This document shows, in pieces, positions 1-7,935 of a DNA stretch of 64,000 nucleotides; the stretch's first letter is position 1, and each line of letters opens with the position of its first letter. The stretch lies in contig JBHJOB010000003.1 of the NCBI GenBank assembly GCA_050330195.1, positions 12,004 through 76,003 on the forward strand, read 5' to 3'. Under the pieces are notes generated by a model that was given only the letters and a program-made list of their open reading frames with translations, did no database searches and was not told the DNA's origin. This DNA is from JAHQVI01 sp050330195 (GTDB lineage Bacteria; Pseudomonadota; Alphaproteobacteria; Rhizobiales; Rhodomicrobiaceae). A program made the position numbers and the translations under genes.

Positions 1-258
1 ATAATCATCCGCAAACAGAATTTTCGGATCGACCGTCTCGGTGATCTGCACGAGGCCGCAATCGTGGCAAAATGCCGTCTTCAGCGGAAATTTGAGCTCA
101 GGGCCGGCGAGATCCTTCGCGGTCGGCAGACGGTCCGCAAGCGGCATGTCCCCGAGGTCAAGAAAGACATCGAGCCTGCCACTGCCACATGAACGGCACG
201 CCGTTTCCGTGATCGAGAGGGGAAATTCGTCAGCCTGAAGAGGTGCTTGTGATCCCAT
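1..258 (-). CDS. SAM-dependent methyltransferase with N-terminal zinc-binding domain (partial, 3' end outside window)
   Basis: Reading the minus strand from ATG at 258 gives 86 codons without a stop to the window edge. The peptide starts MGSQAPLQADEF and carries CRSCG (about residue 21) and later FCHDCGLVQ (about residue 64). These paired CxxC motifs, with LDLGDMPLADRLP between them, are the zinc-binding domain at the N-terminus of NovU/TylC3-type sugar C-methyltransferases. The SAM-binding and C-terminal domains lie outside the window. An AGGAGG site sits just upstream (about 262-268) and the upstream SDR gene stops 9 bp away, so the two are co-transcribed. Together with rfbF this suggests methylation of a CDP- or dTDP-activated deoxysugar. 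The family call is confident; the substrate is inferred. Confidence 0.8.
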   Translation of the reverse strand, partial: MGSQAPLQADEFPLSITETACRSCGSGRLDVFLDLGDMPLADRLPTAKDLAGPELKFPLKTAFCHDCGLVQITETVDPKILFADDY

Positions 259-267
259 GAGAGCCTC

Positions 268-1317
268 CTAGCTTGCTGCTGACAGTTTTTGAGCGGGAAT
301 GCGGCGCAGATTCTCGTCAAGCTCGCCGGTGTCGATGAGCTTCTTGACATGAGCGATACGCTTGTAGCGCTCGCCCTCGAAATCCTCGGCATTGAGTGAC
401 GCACTCCGATAGGCATCGTATAGCTGTTCGATGCCGCGCTTGGCTGTCCATTGCGGTTTGAAATCATGGAGACGGCGCGCGATGTAGTTGCAGTCGACGC
501 GGTAGCAACGCTTGTCGGGCTCGGCATTCGCGGCATATTCGATCCGGCTGTTCGGCACGATGGCCTGAACGAGATCAGCGATTTCGCGGATCTGATAGTT
601 CTCTGTCGTCGTGCCGACGTTGAATGCTTCATTGTGGATCAGATCGCGATCCGCTTCGAGGGCGGCGACATAGGCCCGGGCAATATCCTCGACATGCACG
701 ATCGGACGCCAGGGCGTGCCGTCGCTCTTGAGATAGACCTGCCCGGTGGTGAAAGCCCAGGCCGTCAGGTTGTTGACGACGAGATCGAAGCGCAGGCGCG
801 GCGACAGGCCATAGGCGGTCGAGGCGCGCAGGAATGTGGGGCTGAATGTCTCGTCCGCCAGAGGCGAGACATCGCGCTCGACATTGACCTTCGACACTCC
901 GTAAGGCGTGACCGGATTGGGCTTGCCATCCTCGGCGATGAAATCCGCGCCGGATGACCCGTAATTGCTGCAGGACGACGCGAAGATGAAGCGCTGAACG
1001 CCCGCCTGCTTGGCGAGCCTGGCGATCTTGACGGAGGCGAGATGATTGATGTCCTCGGTAAGCTGCGGTTTGTAATCGCCGAGCGGATCGTTGGACAGAC
1101 CGGCCAGATGAATGATCGCATCAAATCCGGCGACGTCGTCGATCGTTGCGTCCCGTGTATCCTTTTCGATCGTGGGGATTTCGACAAGGTCGCCGAGGAA
1201 GGTGCATTCCCGGAAAATGTCGCTGTCGAAGCCGGTTACGTCGTGGCCGCGCTCAAGCAGCATCGGTGTAAGGATAGAGCCGATATAACCCTGATGACCG
1301 GTAAGAAGAACTTTCAT
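268..1317 (-). CDS. NAD-dependent epimerase/dehydratase (extended SDR)
   Basis: A 349-residue extended short-chain dehydrogenase beginning MKVLLTGHQGYIGS, with the GxxGxxG Rossmann motif at the extreme N-terminus and the YGVSKVNVE catalytic YxxxK motif near residue 145. It would act in the cytoplasm on a nucleotide-sugar. I start it at ATG 1317 because GGAG lies 7-10 bases upstream and the only earlier in-frame start is a TTG inside the rfbF stop region. The rfbF stop (1320-1322) is 2 bp upstream, so translation is probably coupled. Flanked by rfbF and a C-methyltransferase, it most likely reduces or epimerises the sugar made from CDP-glucose. The exact product cannot be read from sequence. 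Confidence 0.85.
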   Translation of the reverse strand: MKVLLTGHQGYIGSILTPMLLERGHDVTGFDSDIFRECTFLGDLVEIPTIEKDTRDATIDDVAGFDAIIHLAGLSNDPLGDYKPQLTEDINHLASVKIARLAKQAGVQRFIFASSCSNYGSSGADFIAEDGKPNPVTPYGVSKVNVERDVSPLADETFSPTFLRASTAYGLSPRLRFDLVVNNLTAWAFTTGQVYLKSDGTPWRPIVHVEDIARAYVAALEADRDLIHNEAFNVGTTTENYQIREIADLVQAIVPNSRIEYAANAEPDKRCYRVDCNYIARRLHDFKPQWTAKRGIEQLYDAYRSASLNAEDFEGERYKRIAHVKKLIDTGELDENLRRIPAQKLSAAS

Positions 1318-1319
1318 AC

Positions 1320-2090
1320 TCAACTCCAAAGCTTCCAGGGCGCCTTGCCGCTATCCCAGTAATTCTGCAAGATCTGTTTTTCGCGCACCGTATCCATGCA
1401 CTGCCAGAAGGAATCGTGCTTGTACGCCATAAGCTGCCCGTCGGCGGCGAGGCGGCGCATCGGCTCATGCTCGAACATCACATTGTCGCCGTCGATGTAG
1501 TCGCAGACGCCAGGCTCCAGCACGAAGAACGCACCGTTGATCCAGCCTTCCGACGTTTGCGGCTTCTCAAGAAAGTTGGCGACCTGATCGCCCTCGAACT
1601 CGATAACGCCGTAACGCGCGGGAGGCCGAACGGCGGTCATGGTGGCCAGCTTGCCGTGTGAGCGGTGAAATTCGAGCAGCTTGTCGAGATTCACGTCGGC
1701 GACGCCGTCGCCCCATGTCATCATGAACGTGCCCTTGCCCATCCAGTCGGCCAGCCGCTTGATCCGGCCGCCGGTCAGGGTGTGCATTCCTGTTTCCACG
1801 AGGTCGACATTCCACTCCGGAAGCCCGCGGGTGTCGCGCTTGACGGCGCCGTAAGCCGTGTTGATCGACATGCTGCCGCCGAGTGACGTATAGTCCTGAA
1901 ACCAGCGCTTGATGTATTCGCCCTTATAACCCAAAGCAACGGCGAAATCGTTGTGGCCGAAGCTGGAGTAGATCATCATGATATGCCACAGGATGGGCAT
2001 TCCGCCGATCTCCACCATTGGCTTGGGACGGATTTCCGTTTCCTCCGCCAATCGCGATCCAAGGCCGCCCGCCAGAATTCCAACCTTCAT
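1320..2090 (-). CDS. rfbF: glucose-1-phosphate cytidylyltransferase
   Basis: A 256-residue nucleotidyltransferase starting MKVGILAGGLGSRLAEET, the GGxGxR nucleotide-binding signature, followed by RPKPMVEIGG and the RfbF-typical MMTWGDGVADVN segment. RfbF makes CDP-glucose from glucose-1-phosphate and CTP, the first step to CDP-3,6-dideoxyhexoses and CDP-linked branched sugars of surface glycans. ATG 2090 is chosen; the codon two upstream is TTG. It is the first of three close genes (rfbF, SDR, methyltransferase) read leftwards. The classical next enzyme, CDP-glucose 4,6-dehydratase, is not in the window and may lie beyond position 1. Confidence 0.92.
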   Translation of the reverse strand: MKVGILAGGLGSRLAEETEIRPKPMVEIGGMPILWHIMMIYSSFGHNDFAVALGYKGEYIKRWFQDYTSLGGSMSINTAYGAVKRDTRGLPEWNVDLVETGMHTLTGGRIKRLADWMGKGTFMMTWGDGVADVNLDKLLEFHRSHGKLATMTAVRPPARYGVIEFEGDQVANFLEKPQTSEGWINGAFFVLEPGVCDYIDGDNVMFEHEPMRRLAADGQLMAYKHDSFWQCMDTVREKQILQNYWDSGKAPWKLWS

Positions 2091-2188
2091 GGCCAATACA
2101 CCTCACAATTGAATGACCGGGCACCGGGCATGTCTTGCCGGGATGCTGATATCGAGTGCTGCAAGAACCTGTGATCCTGGATTGGAAG

Positions 2189-2277
2189 CATTTCTTACTG
2201 AAACGCTCCCGATCCGCATCTCTTTGTTTCAAGCTCGATTCATCCGAAAAATGGCATCCATTTTATCGGATCTCGCT
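2189..2277. repeat. dispersed intergenic hairpin repeat, copy A
   Basis: An ~89 bp stretch immediately after the glycosyltransferase stop that matches 52258-52348 closely (see copy B), including the shared cores TTTGTTTCAAGCTCGATT and CCATTTTATCGGATCTCGCT. Its centre forms a hairpin: CCGAAAAATGG pairs imperfectly with CCATTTTATCGG around a 3-base loop. Two copies 50 kb apart in unrelated intergenic gaps indicate a genomic repeat family (REP/MITE-like). The strand of origin is unknown. Confidence 0.8.
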
Positions 2278-3201
2278 CTAATGATTGGGGTTCGCGACCA
2301 GTCTCTGGCGCAGTGCCGCTGCTGTTTTCGGCGACGCATAGCGAATGAAATCCAGCGCGATACGGCCTAGCTGTTTCCGCTTGAGCGCAACCTTCATGAC
2401 CTGCGCGACCGCGCGGTCGCGCCGGACGACATCCGGGTGGCGCCGGGCGATTTCAAACAGATGCCGCAGCAGATTGACATGCTCCATGACGGCCCCCCGC
2501 GAGGCCGAGGTATCCTGCCAGCGCCGTCGTTCCGCGAGATCCTCTATCCGGATCGAGCGGTCGGAATGCTCGCGATTGTAGAAAATCGCCTCATCGACCA
2601 GCAGGCATTTGCCGAGCAGAGCCGTTTCCGCTATCAGGGCGCGGTCGGAGCCGTAGTAGCTCCGATGCAGCGTCGATTTGCGCAGCAGATCCATCCGGAA
2701 CAGGCCGAAAATCGGAAAGCAGGTTCCGCTCTCGACGATGGCCCGATGAAAGCGGACATGCGGCTCATCCTCAAGGATGGCCTGGGTTTCATTGTGATCT
2801 TCGCCGGGAAATTCGTTGCCGTCGGAATCGATGCATATCGTGCGGCCAAAAGCGAGACTGGCGTCCGGATTCTTTTCCAGAGCGGCAACCGTGGCCGATA
2901 TGAAGTTCGGGCTGATCAGGTCGTCATGGGCGGACCATTTCAGGTACTTGCCGCGCGCCAGTTCGTAGCCGGCATTGTAATTTGGCGCAGCGCCAAGATT
3001 TCGCGGGTTTTCGACATAGCGGATGCGGGGATCGGCTTCCGCCAGATCGAGGCAGATTTCCTTCGTACGATCCGTCGACCGGTTGTCTGTAATGATAAGT
3101 TCCAGATCGTTATAATCCTGATCCAGAACAGATTTTATCGTATGTTCTATAAATTTTTCGCCATTATACACTGGCAAGGCAATAGAAACTTGTGGGTCCA
3201 T
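2278..3201 (-). CDS. glycosyltransferase family 2
   Basis: A 307-residue GT-A fold transferase. MDPQVSIALPVYNGEKFI opens the domain, ITDNRSTD supplies the nucleotide-binding segment and WSAHDDL (about residue 95) is the DxD-type metal/donor site. It probably adds one sugar to a surface polysaccharide on the cytoplasmic face. ATG 3201 puts the start right before the first beta strand and has an AGAGGG about 12 bases upstream; ATG 3225 (MKKRARIK) is possible but lacks a ribosome-binding site. It lies upstream of rfbF on the same strand, separated by 187 bp that contain a repeat. Acceptor and donor are unknown. Confidence 0.85.
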   Translation of the reverse strand: MDPQVSIALPVYNGEKFIEHTIKSVLDQDYNDLELIITDNRSTDRTKEICLDLAEADPRIRYVENPRNLGAAPNYNAGYELARGKYLKWSAHDDLISPNFISATVAALEKNPDASLAFGRTICIDSDGNEFPGEDHNETQAILEDEPHVRFHRAIVESGTCFPIFGLFRMDLLRKSTLHRSYYGSDRALIAETALLGKCLLVDEAIFYNREHSDRSIRIEDLAERRRWQDTSASRGAVMEHVNLLRHLFEIARRHPDVVRRDRAVAQVMKVALKRKQLGRIALDFIRYASPKTAAALRQRLVANPNH

Positions 3202-3582
3202 TTTAATACGCGCCCTCTTTTTCATACTTAACAACGCGGAATGCGTTCCGCGTCAAGCATGTTTTCCAGTTTTACAGCAACATGGAACAAAATTGTTAAC
3301 GGAATATGCAGCTCGAATGGTCGTTTCCTTGCATTTCCGGTAAGCATCTGGTGCGATCCCTCGACGGCAATGGCAAAAATGTGGCAAAGCATAAGTGCAG
3401 ATCACTGGACCGAATACAGTAATTGATAACAATGTGACGCAGAAATTGCGAGAAGGTTCGATCCCGTGGGTTAACGGGGGTGAAAATCGGGGATTGTTCA
3501 GCGCAGGACGAAATGGCTTGATGCGAACGCAAAGCCGGTTAGTGTAGCGCTCAATCGGATAGCTGCTCGGCAATGAGGCTCA
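3202..3582. other. divergent intergenic region between glycosyltransferase and DUF2155 gene
   Basis: About 380 bp with lower GC than its surroundings, separating two divergent genes, so it must hold at least one promoter in each direction. I find no convincing long ORF and no strong hairpin. The short reading frames here lack ribosome-binding sites and family resemblance. Confidence 0.5.
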
Positions 3583-3996
3583 ATGCGGACGTGTATTTTC
3601 TTAACTCTTGCAGCCGGCGCCCTGCTGTTTTCAACACAGGCGCATGCGCAGAAAATTCAGAATTCCATCGCGGTGTTCGCGGCGCTCGACAAGGTGACGG
3701 CGCGTATTTCGCCGCTGGAAATTCCCGTCGATCAACCCATGAAATTCGGCGCGCTAACGATTACGCCTCGGGCGTGCTATACGACGCCGCCGACCGAGGA
3801 GCCGCAGACCTCGGTCTTCGTGGAAATCGAGGAAACTCAACTGGATGAGACCGCAAAGCGGATTTTCACCGGCTGGATGTTTGCCGAAAGCCCCGGCCTT
3901 CACGGCGTCGAGCATCCGGTTTTCGACGTCTGGCTGACAAGCTGCAAGACCTCCGAGCCGGAACAGCCGGAAGGCAATTCGTGGAAACCGCAGTGA
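3583..3996 (+). CDS. DUF2155 domain-containing exported protein
   Basis: A 137-residue protein with a clear Sec signal peptide (MRTCIFLTLAAGALLFSTQAHA, predicted cleavage after AHA) and a DUF2155 body with LEIPVDQPMKFGALTITPRACY and GWMFAESPGLHGVEHPVFDVWLTSC. Two conserved cysteines (ACY and TSC) could form a disulphide. Such proteins are widespread in alphaproteobacteria beside aat and accC; their function is not established. Its last 97 bp overlap the 3' end of aat on the opposite strand, so both C-termini are encoded by the same DNA. Confidence 0.88.
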   Translation: MRTCIFLTLAAGALLFSTQAHAQKIQNSIAVFAALDKVTARISPLEIPVDQPMKFGALTITPRACYTTPPTEEPQTSVFVEIEETQLDETAKRIFTGWMFAESPGLHGVEHPVFDVWLTSCKTSEPEQPEGNSWKPQ

Positions 3997-4592
3997 AGCT
4001 TCAGCGCCTCGCTTAGCCGCTTGTGGAATTGCGGGCGCGAAATTTCGATGGCGCCGAATTGCTCCAGATGATCCGTCACGAATTGCGTATCGAGGAGCTT
4101 GAAACCGCCGCGGATCAGCCGCGCAGCAAGGTAGACGAGCGCCACCTTGCTGGCATCGCGTTCGGTGGAAAACATCGACTCGCCGAAAAACGCGCCGCCC
4201 AGATGAACGCCATACAGCCCCCCGACGAGCCGTCCGTCCCTCCACGTCTCGATCGTGTGGCAGTGCTTCATTTCGAAAAGTTCGGCATAAAGCTCGGCGA
4301 TGCGTGCATTGATCCAGGTTGTGCGCCTGCCGGGGCGTGATGCCGCACATCCGGCCAGCACGCCTGGGAAGTCCGAATCGACCCGCACCTGGAATTTTTC
4401 CTGACGGATCGTACGCGCAAGCCTTTTCGGCACCCGCACGCGGTCGAGCGGCAGGATCCCGCGCTCTTCGGGCTCGATCCAGTAAAGCGTGGGGTCGTTG
4501 GCGCTCTCCGCCATCGGGAAGATGCCGCAGGAATAAGCTTTCAGCAGCACCTGCGGCGTGATTTCAATCGAAAGGTTCGAATGCGATCCCAT
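3900..4592 (-). CDS. aat: leucyl/phenylalanyl-tRNA--protein transferase
   Basis: A 230-residue Aat protein. LLKAYSCGIFPMAE at the N-terminus, WIEPEERGILPL and the GGLYGVHLGGAFFGESMFS block are family signatures. It transfers Leu or Phe from tRNA to N-terminal Arg/Lys, making N-degrons for ClpS/ClpAP in the cytoplasm. ATG 4592 is chosen because MGSHSN precedes the conserved start of the domain. It is last in the minus-strand run aroQ-accB-accC-aat (57 bp after accC). Its C-terminal region overlaps the convergent DUF2155 gene by 97 bp. Confidence 0.95.
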   Translation of the reverse strand: MGSHSNLSIEITPQVLLKAYSCGIFPMAESANDPTLYWIEPEERGILPLDRVRVPKRLARTIRQEKFQVRVDSDFPGVLAGCAASRPGRRTTWINARIAELYAELFEMKHCHTIETWRDGRLVGGLYGVHLGGAFFGESMFSTERDASKVALVYLAARLIRGGFKLLDTQFVTDHLEQFGAIEISRPQFHKRLSEALKLHCGFHELPSGCSGSEVLQLVSQTSKTGCSTP

Positions 4593-4648
4593 TCTCGGCA
4601 GTTATCCTGTCGGCGGGCCGATGGCAGATCACCCGCAATACAGACAGT

Positions 4649-5989
4649 CTAATGCTTTCCGAGATAATTTTCGAGCCAATGAATATCATAAAGCCCGTCG
4701 ACGATGTCCGGCTCCACGATCAGCCTGTTGAAAAGTGGGATTGTCGTTTCGATTCCGTCAATGACGAACTCGCTCAATGCACGCCGCAAACGCATCAGAC
4801 ATTCGTTGCGGGTCTTGCCGTGAACGATGAGCTTTCCGATCAGGCTGTCATAGAACGGCGGAATCGAATAGCCGGCATAGACGGCGGAATCCACGCGCAC
4901 CCCGAGGCCGCCGGGCGGGTGAAAATAGCTTATGCGGCCCGGCGAGGGCATGAATGTCGCCGGATTTTCCGCATTGATGCGGCATTCGATCGCATGGCCG
5001 TCGAACCGCACGTCTTCCTGCTTCAGCCCCAGCGGCGCGCCTGCCGCCACGCGAAGCTGCTCGATCACGAGGTCGATGCCGGTGATCATCTCGGTGACGG
5101 GATGTTCGACCTGAAGCCGCGTGTTCATCTCGATGAAGAAGAATTCGCCGTCCTCATAGAGAAACTCCACCGTGCCAACGCCGCGATAGCCCATATCGGC
5201 GATGGCCTTGGCGACGGTTGCGCCAATATCGGCCCGCTGGCTGGCATTGAGCGCGGGCGATGGCGCTTCTTCCCAGATTTTCTGATGCCGCCGCTGCAGG
5301 GAACAGTCGCGCTCTCCGATGTGAATGGCGTTGCCGCGCCCGTCGCCAAGCACCTGAATCTCGATATGGCGCGGCTTCGCCAGATATTTCTCCATGTACA
5401 GCGCGTCGTCCCCGAAGGCGGACTTCGCTTCCGCGCGTGCCGTCGCGAGCGCAACCGGAAGTTCTTCCTGTGTGCGCGCCACCTTCATGCCGCGTCCGCC
5501 GCCGCCAGCCGCCGCCTTGACCAGCACCGGGAACTTGATCTCGCGCGCGACCGCCAATGCCTGCGCGTCGGTCGTTACCGCACCCTCGGACCCGGGAACG
5601 ACGGGAATGCCCAGATTTCTGGCCGTTTCCTTCGCCTTGATCTTGTCGCCCATGATCCGGATATGTTCGGAGGTCGGGCCGATGAAGGTGATGGCGTGCT
5701 CTTCCAGGATTTCGGCAAACCGGGCGTTCTCGGACAGAAATCCGTAGCCGGGATGGACGGCGTCCGCGCCGGTAATCTCGCAGGCTGCGAGCAGTGCGGG
5801 AATGTTGAGGTAGCTCTCCGACGCCGGCGGCGGTCCTATGCAGACGCTTTCATCGGCGAGCCGGACATGCATCGCATTGGCGTCGGCCGTGGAGTGCACG
5901 GCCACCGTCTGAATGCCCAGCTCCTTGCAGGCCCGCTGCACCCGGAGCGCGATTTCGCCGCGATTGGCAATAAGCACCTTATCGAACAT
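4649..5989 (-). CDS. accC: acetyl-CoA carboxylase, biotin carboxylase subunit
   Basis: A 446-residue biotin carboxylase of normal family length. MFDKVLIANRGEIALRVQRA is the family N-terminus, the glycine-rich ATP-grasp loop is KAAAGGGGRGMKVA (about residue 160), and FIEMNTRLQVEHPVTEM carries catalytic residues. It carboxylates biotin on AccB with ATP and bicarbonate, the first half-reaction of malonyl-CoA synthesis. The gene follows accB by 15 bp, the standard accBC operon. Nothing is unusual. Confidence 0.97.
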   Translation of the reverse strand: MFDKVLIANRGEIALRVQRACKELGIQTVAVHSTADANAMHVRLADESVCIGPPPASESYLNIPALLAACEITGADAVHPGYGFLSENARFAEILEEHAITFIGPTSEHIRIMGDKIKAKETARNLGIPVVPGSEGAVTTDAQALAVAREIKFPVLVKAAAGGGGRGMKVARTQEELPVALATARAEAKSAFGDDALYMEKYLAKPRHIEIQVLGDGRGNAIHIGERDCSLQRRHQKIWEEAPSPALNASQRADIGATVAKAIADMGYRGVGTVEFLYEDGEFFFIEMNTRLQVEHPVTEMITGIDLVIEQLRVAAGAPLGLKQEDVRFDGHAIECRINAENPATFMPSPGRISYFHPPGGLGVRVDSAVYAGYSIPPFYDSLIGKLIVHGKTRNECLMRLRRALSEFVIDGIETTIPLFNRLIVEPDIVDGLYDIHWLENYLGKH

Positions 5990-6004
5990 ATTCCGTAACG
6001 ATGC

Positions 6005-6460
6005 CTATTCGATGATCATGAGGGGTTCGCCGAACTCGACGGGCTGTTCATTCTCGACCATGATCGCCTTGACCGTGCCGGGGCGTGGGGCGGGAATGTG
6101 GTTCATGGTCTTCATGGCTTCGATAATCAGGATGGTCTGTCCCTGCTTGACCGTCGAGCCGACTTCGACGAAGGGCGGTGCGCCCGGCTCGGCGGAGCGG
6201 TAGGCCGTGCCGACCATCGGGGATTTCACGGTGCCGGGATGGTTTTCGTCCGTGATGGCTGCAACCGGCGCTGCTGCCGGAGCGCTGATGGTTGCGGATG
6301 GCGGCGCAACGGCTGCCGAAACCGTGATATTGCGCGCAATGCGAACGCGAAGGCCCTGCTGCTCGACTTCGATCTCGGTCAGGCCGGTGTCGTTCAGCAA
6401 CTCAGCGAGGCCGCGAATCATGTCCTCGTCGACCAGTCGATCTTTGTTATTGCTGTTCAT
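6005..6460 (-). CDS. accB: acetyl-CoA carboxylase biotin carboxyl carrier protein
   Basis: 151 residues: an N-terminal helical part, an Ala/Pro-rich linker (about residues 48-72) and a C-terminal biotinyl domain. The biotin attachment site is EAMKTMNHI with Lys117; the usual AMKM is AMKT here, a common variant. It carries CO2 from AccC to the carboxyltransferase. It lies between aroQ (36 bp) and accC (15 bp), an alphaproteobacterial arrangement. Confidence 0.96.
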   Translation of the reverse strand: MNSNNKDRLVDEDMIRGLAELLNDTGLTEIEVEQQGLRVRIARNITVSAAVAPPSATISAPAAAPVAAITDENHPGTVKSPMVGTAYRSAEPGAPPFVEVGSTVKQGQTILIIEAMKTMNHIPAPRPGTVKAIMVENEQPVEFGEPLMIIE

Positions 6461-6496
6461 GTCACTATCGTCTCTGCCTGCCGCCGTCCCAGGAAC

Positions 6497-6958
6497 TCAA
6501 ACGTCCAGCTCCGGTTTTTCCTGCCGCTCAAGCCGCTCTGCCAGGGCTTCGAGGGCCAACTCATATCCCTTCGGACCAAATCCGCAGATTGCCCCGAAGG
6601 CGGCTTTGGAAATGAAGGAATGATGACGGAACGGCTCCCGTTCGTAGATGTTGGATAGATGCACTTCTATCACGGGAATGTCGAGGGTTAAAAGCGCATC
6701 CATCAGGGCCACTGAGGTATGTGTCAGACCTGCGGCATTTATGATCACGCCGGCAGCTTTGTGGCGCGATTCCTGGACCCAGTCGATAAGCACCCCTTCA
6801 TGATTGCTTTGCCGGAAATCGACGGCAAGGCCGTATTGGGAGGCTCGCGCCTCGCTGCGGCGCTGGACGTCCGCGAGCGTTTCCCCGCCATAGATGTGTG
6901 GCTGTCGCGTTCCCAGAAGGTTCAGATTGGGGCCGTTGAGGATGTAGACCGGTTTCAT
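6497..6958 (-). CDS. aroQ: 3-dehydroquinate dehydratase, type II
   Basis: A 153-residue type II dehydroquinase. YILNGPNLNLLGTRQPHIYG contains the catalytic Tyr and the flexible Arg loop, FRQSNHEG the substrate-binding Asn/His, and VIEVHLSNIYERE the catalytic His region. It dehydrates 3-dehydroquinate to 3-dehydroshikimate in the shikimate pathway. It is first of the aroQ-accB-accC-aat unit, and its promoter should lie in the gap to 7067, below the dsbA terminator. Confidence 0.96.
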   Translation of the reverse strand: MKPVYILNGPNLNLLGTRQPHIYGGETLADVQRRSEARASQYGLAVDFRQSNHEGVLIDWVQESRHKAAGVIINAAGLTHTSVALMDALLTLDIPVIEVHLSNIYEREPFRHHSFISKAAFGAICGFGPKGYELALEALAERLERQEKPELDV

Positions 6959-7053
6959 CTTTGTCGCGATCGGAAATTTGGGATGAGCTATTCCCTATGT
7001 GGAGAAGGCGGACCGGGAAAGCGTCTGATCGAAATCGCGCGATGCCCGTGTCC

Positions 7054-7087
7054 GGTCAAAAGAAGAAGGCCGCCGGATTCAGCGGCC
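7054..7087 (-). terminator. intrinsic terminator downstream of the DsbA-like gene
   Basis: On the minus strand GGCCGC (7087-7082) pairs with GCGGCC (7073-7068) around an 8-base loop and is followed by the T-rich run TTCTTCTTTT. It lies 50 bp after the DsbA-like stop and before aroQ, so it ends the M48-DsbA transcript. Confidence 0.75.
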
Positions 7088-7136
7088 CTTTCGAATTGCG
7101 GGGCAATATTGCCTAAATCACAGGCGAGCGCAATCG

Positions 7137-7895
7137 TCAGCAGACGCTGCAGCCATTCTGGCGGATATTGGCCGCTTCCTTCTGAAGCATAGTCTTCAAC
7201 TCCGAGGGCGCGCCTGGAATGGCCTGATCGCCAATGAAGAACGCCGGTGTGCCCTGCACGCCCATGGCCGTGCCGAGCTGCAGGTTCTTCTCGATCAGTT
7301 CGTCAACTTCGGGAGCTTGCATGTCGGCTTTCAGCTTTTCGATATCCAGACCGATATCTCCGGCGACCTTGAACACCACCTCAGGCTGAATCGGGCCATT
7401 GTGCCGCATCAGCGCCTGGTGAAATTCCCAATATTTATTCTGCTTGGTCGAGGCAATCGCTGCCTGACTGGCAACACGCGAACCTTCGGAGAGAATCGGG
7501 AATTCGATGAAGACAACCCGCAAATCCTTTTCCTGCTCCGCAAGTTCGGAAACCTGTTCGAACGCGGTGCGGCAATAACCGCAATTGTAGTCGAAGAATT
7601 CCACAACGGTGATATTGCCGTCACCGAAGCTGTAGGGCGTCTGTTCCTTGTAAAGCGTAGAAAGCGCTTTCTTGCGCTCCTCTTCCGCGGCCGCTTCCTG
7701 TTTGCGGTTCAGCTCCATCAAGGCTTCCCGCAGAACTTCCGGCTCTTTCAGCAGATAGTCCTTGATGATCGTGCGGATCTCGTTTTTCTGAGACTCGTCA
7801 AACGCGCTTTTGTCCTGAGCGCCAAGCGGAACGACGATCATTGCGCTCGCCAGCATCGTGGCGGCCAGACCGAGCAGGGGTAGTTTGAAGCGCAT
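7137..7895 (-). CDS. DsbA-family thiol:disulphide oxidoreductase, periplasmic
   Basis: 252 residues with a signal peptide (about 1-26, ending PLGAQ), a charged helical region (about 30-80) as in ScsC/Com1-type proteins, and a thioredoxin fold with active site CGYC (Cys105, Cys108) and the cis-Pro segment QGTPAFFIG. It would oxidise or isomerise disulphides in the periplasm. The helical N-terminal stretch resembles the oligomerisation stalk of ScsC isomerases, which is inference. The C-terminus ends NGCSVC, an extra CxxC-like pair outside the fold. It is 40 bp downstream of the M48 peptidase gene and followed by a terminator. Confidence 0.9.
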   Translation of the reverse strand: MRFKLPLLGLAATMLASAMIVVPLGAQDKSAFDESQKNEIRTIIKDYLLKEPEVLREALMELNRKQEAAAEEERKKALSTLYKEQTPYSFGDGNITVVEFFDYNCGYCRTAFEQVSELAEQEKDLRVVFIEFPILSEGSRVASQAAIASTKQNKYWEFHQALMRHNGPIQPEVVFKVAGDIGLDIEKLKADMQAPEVDELIEKNLQLGTAMGVQGTPAFFIGDQAIPGAPSELKTMLQKEAANIRQNGCSVC

Positions 7896-7935
7896 TCAAT
7901 AAACTCCAATATCAGCGGCCGCCTGTCGGCGCGCC

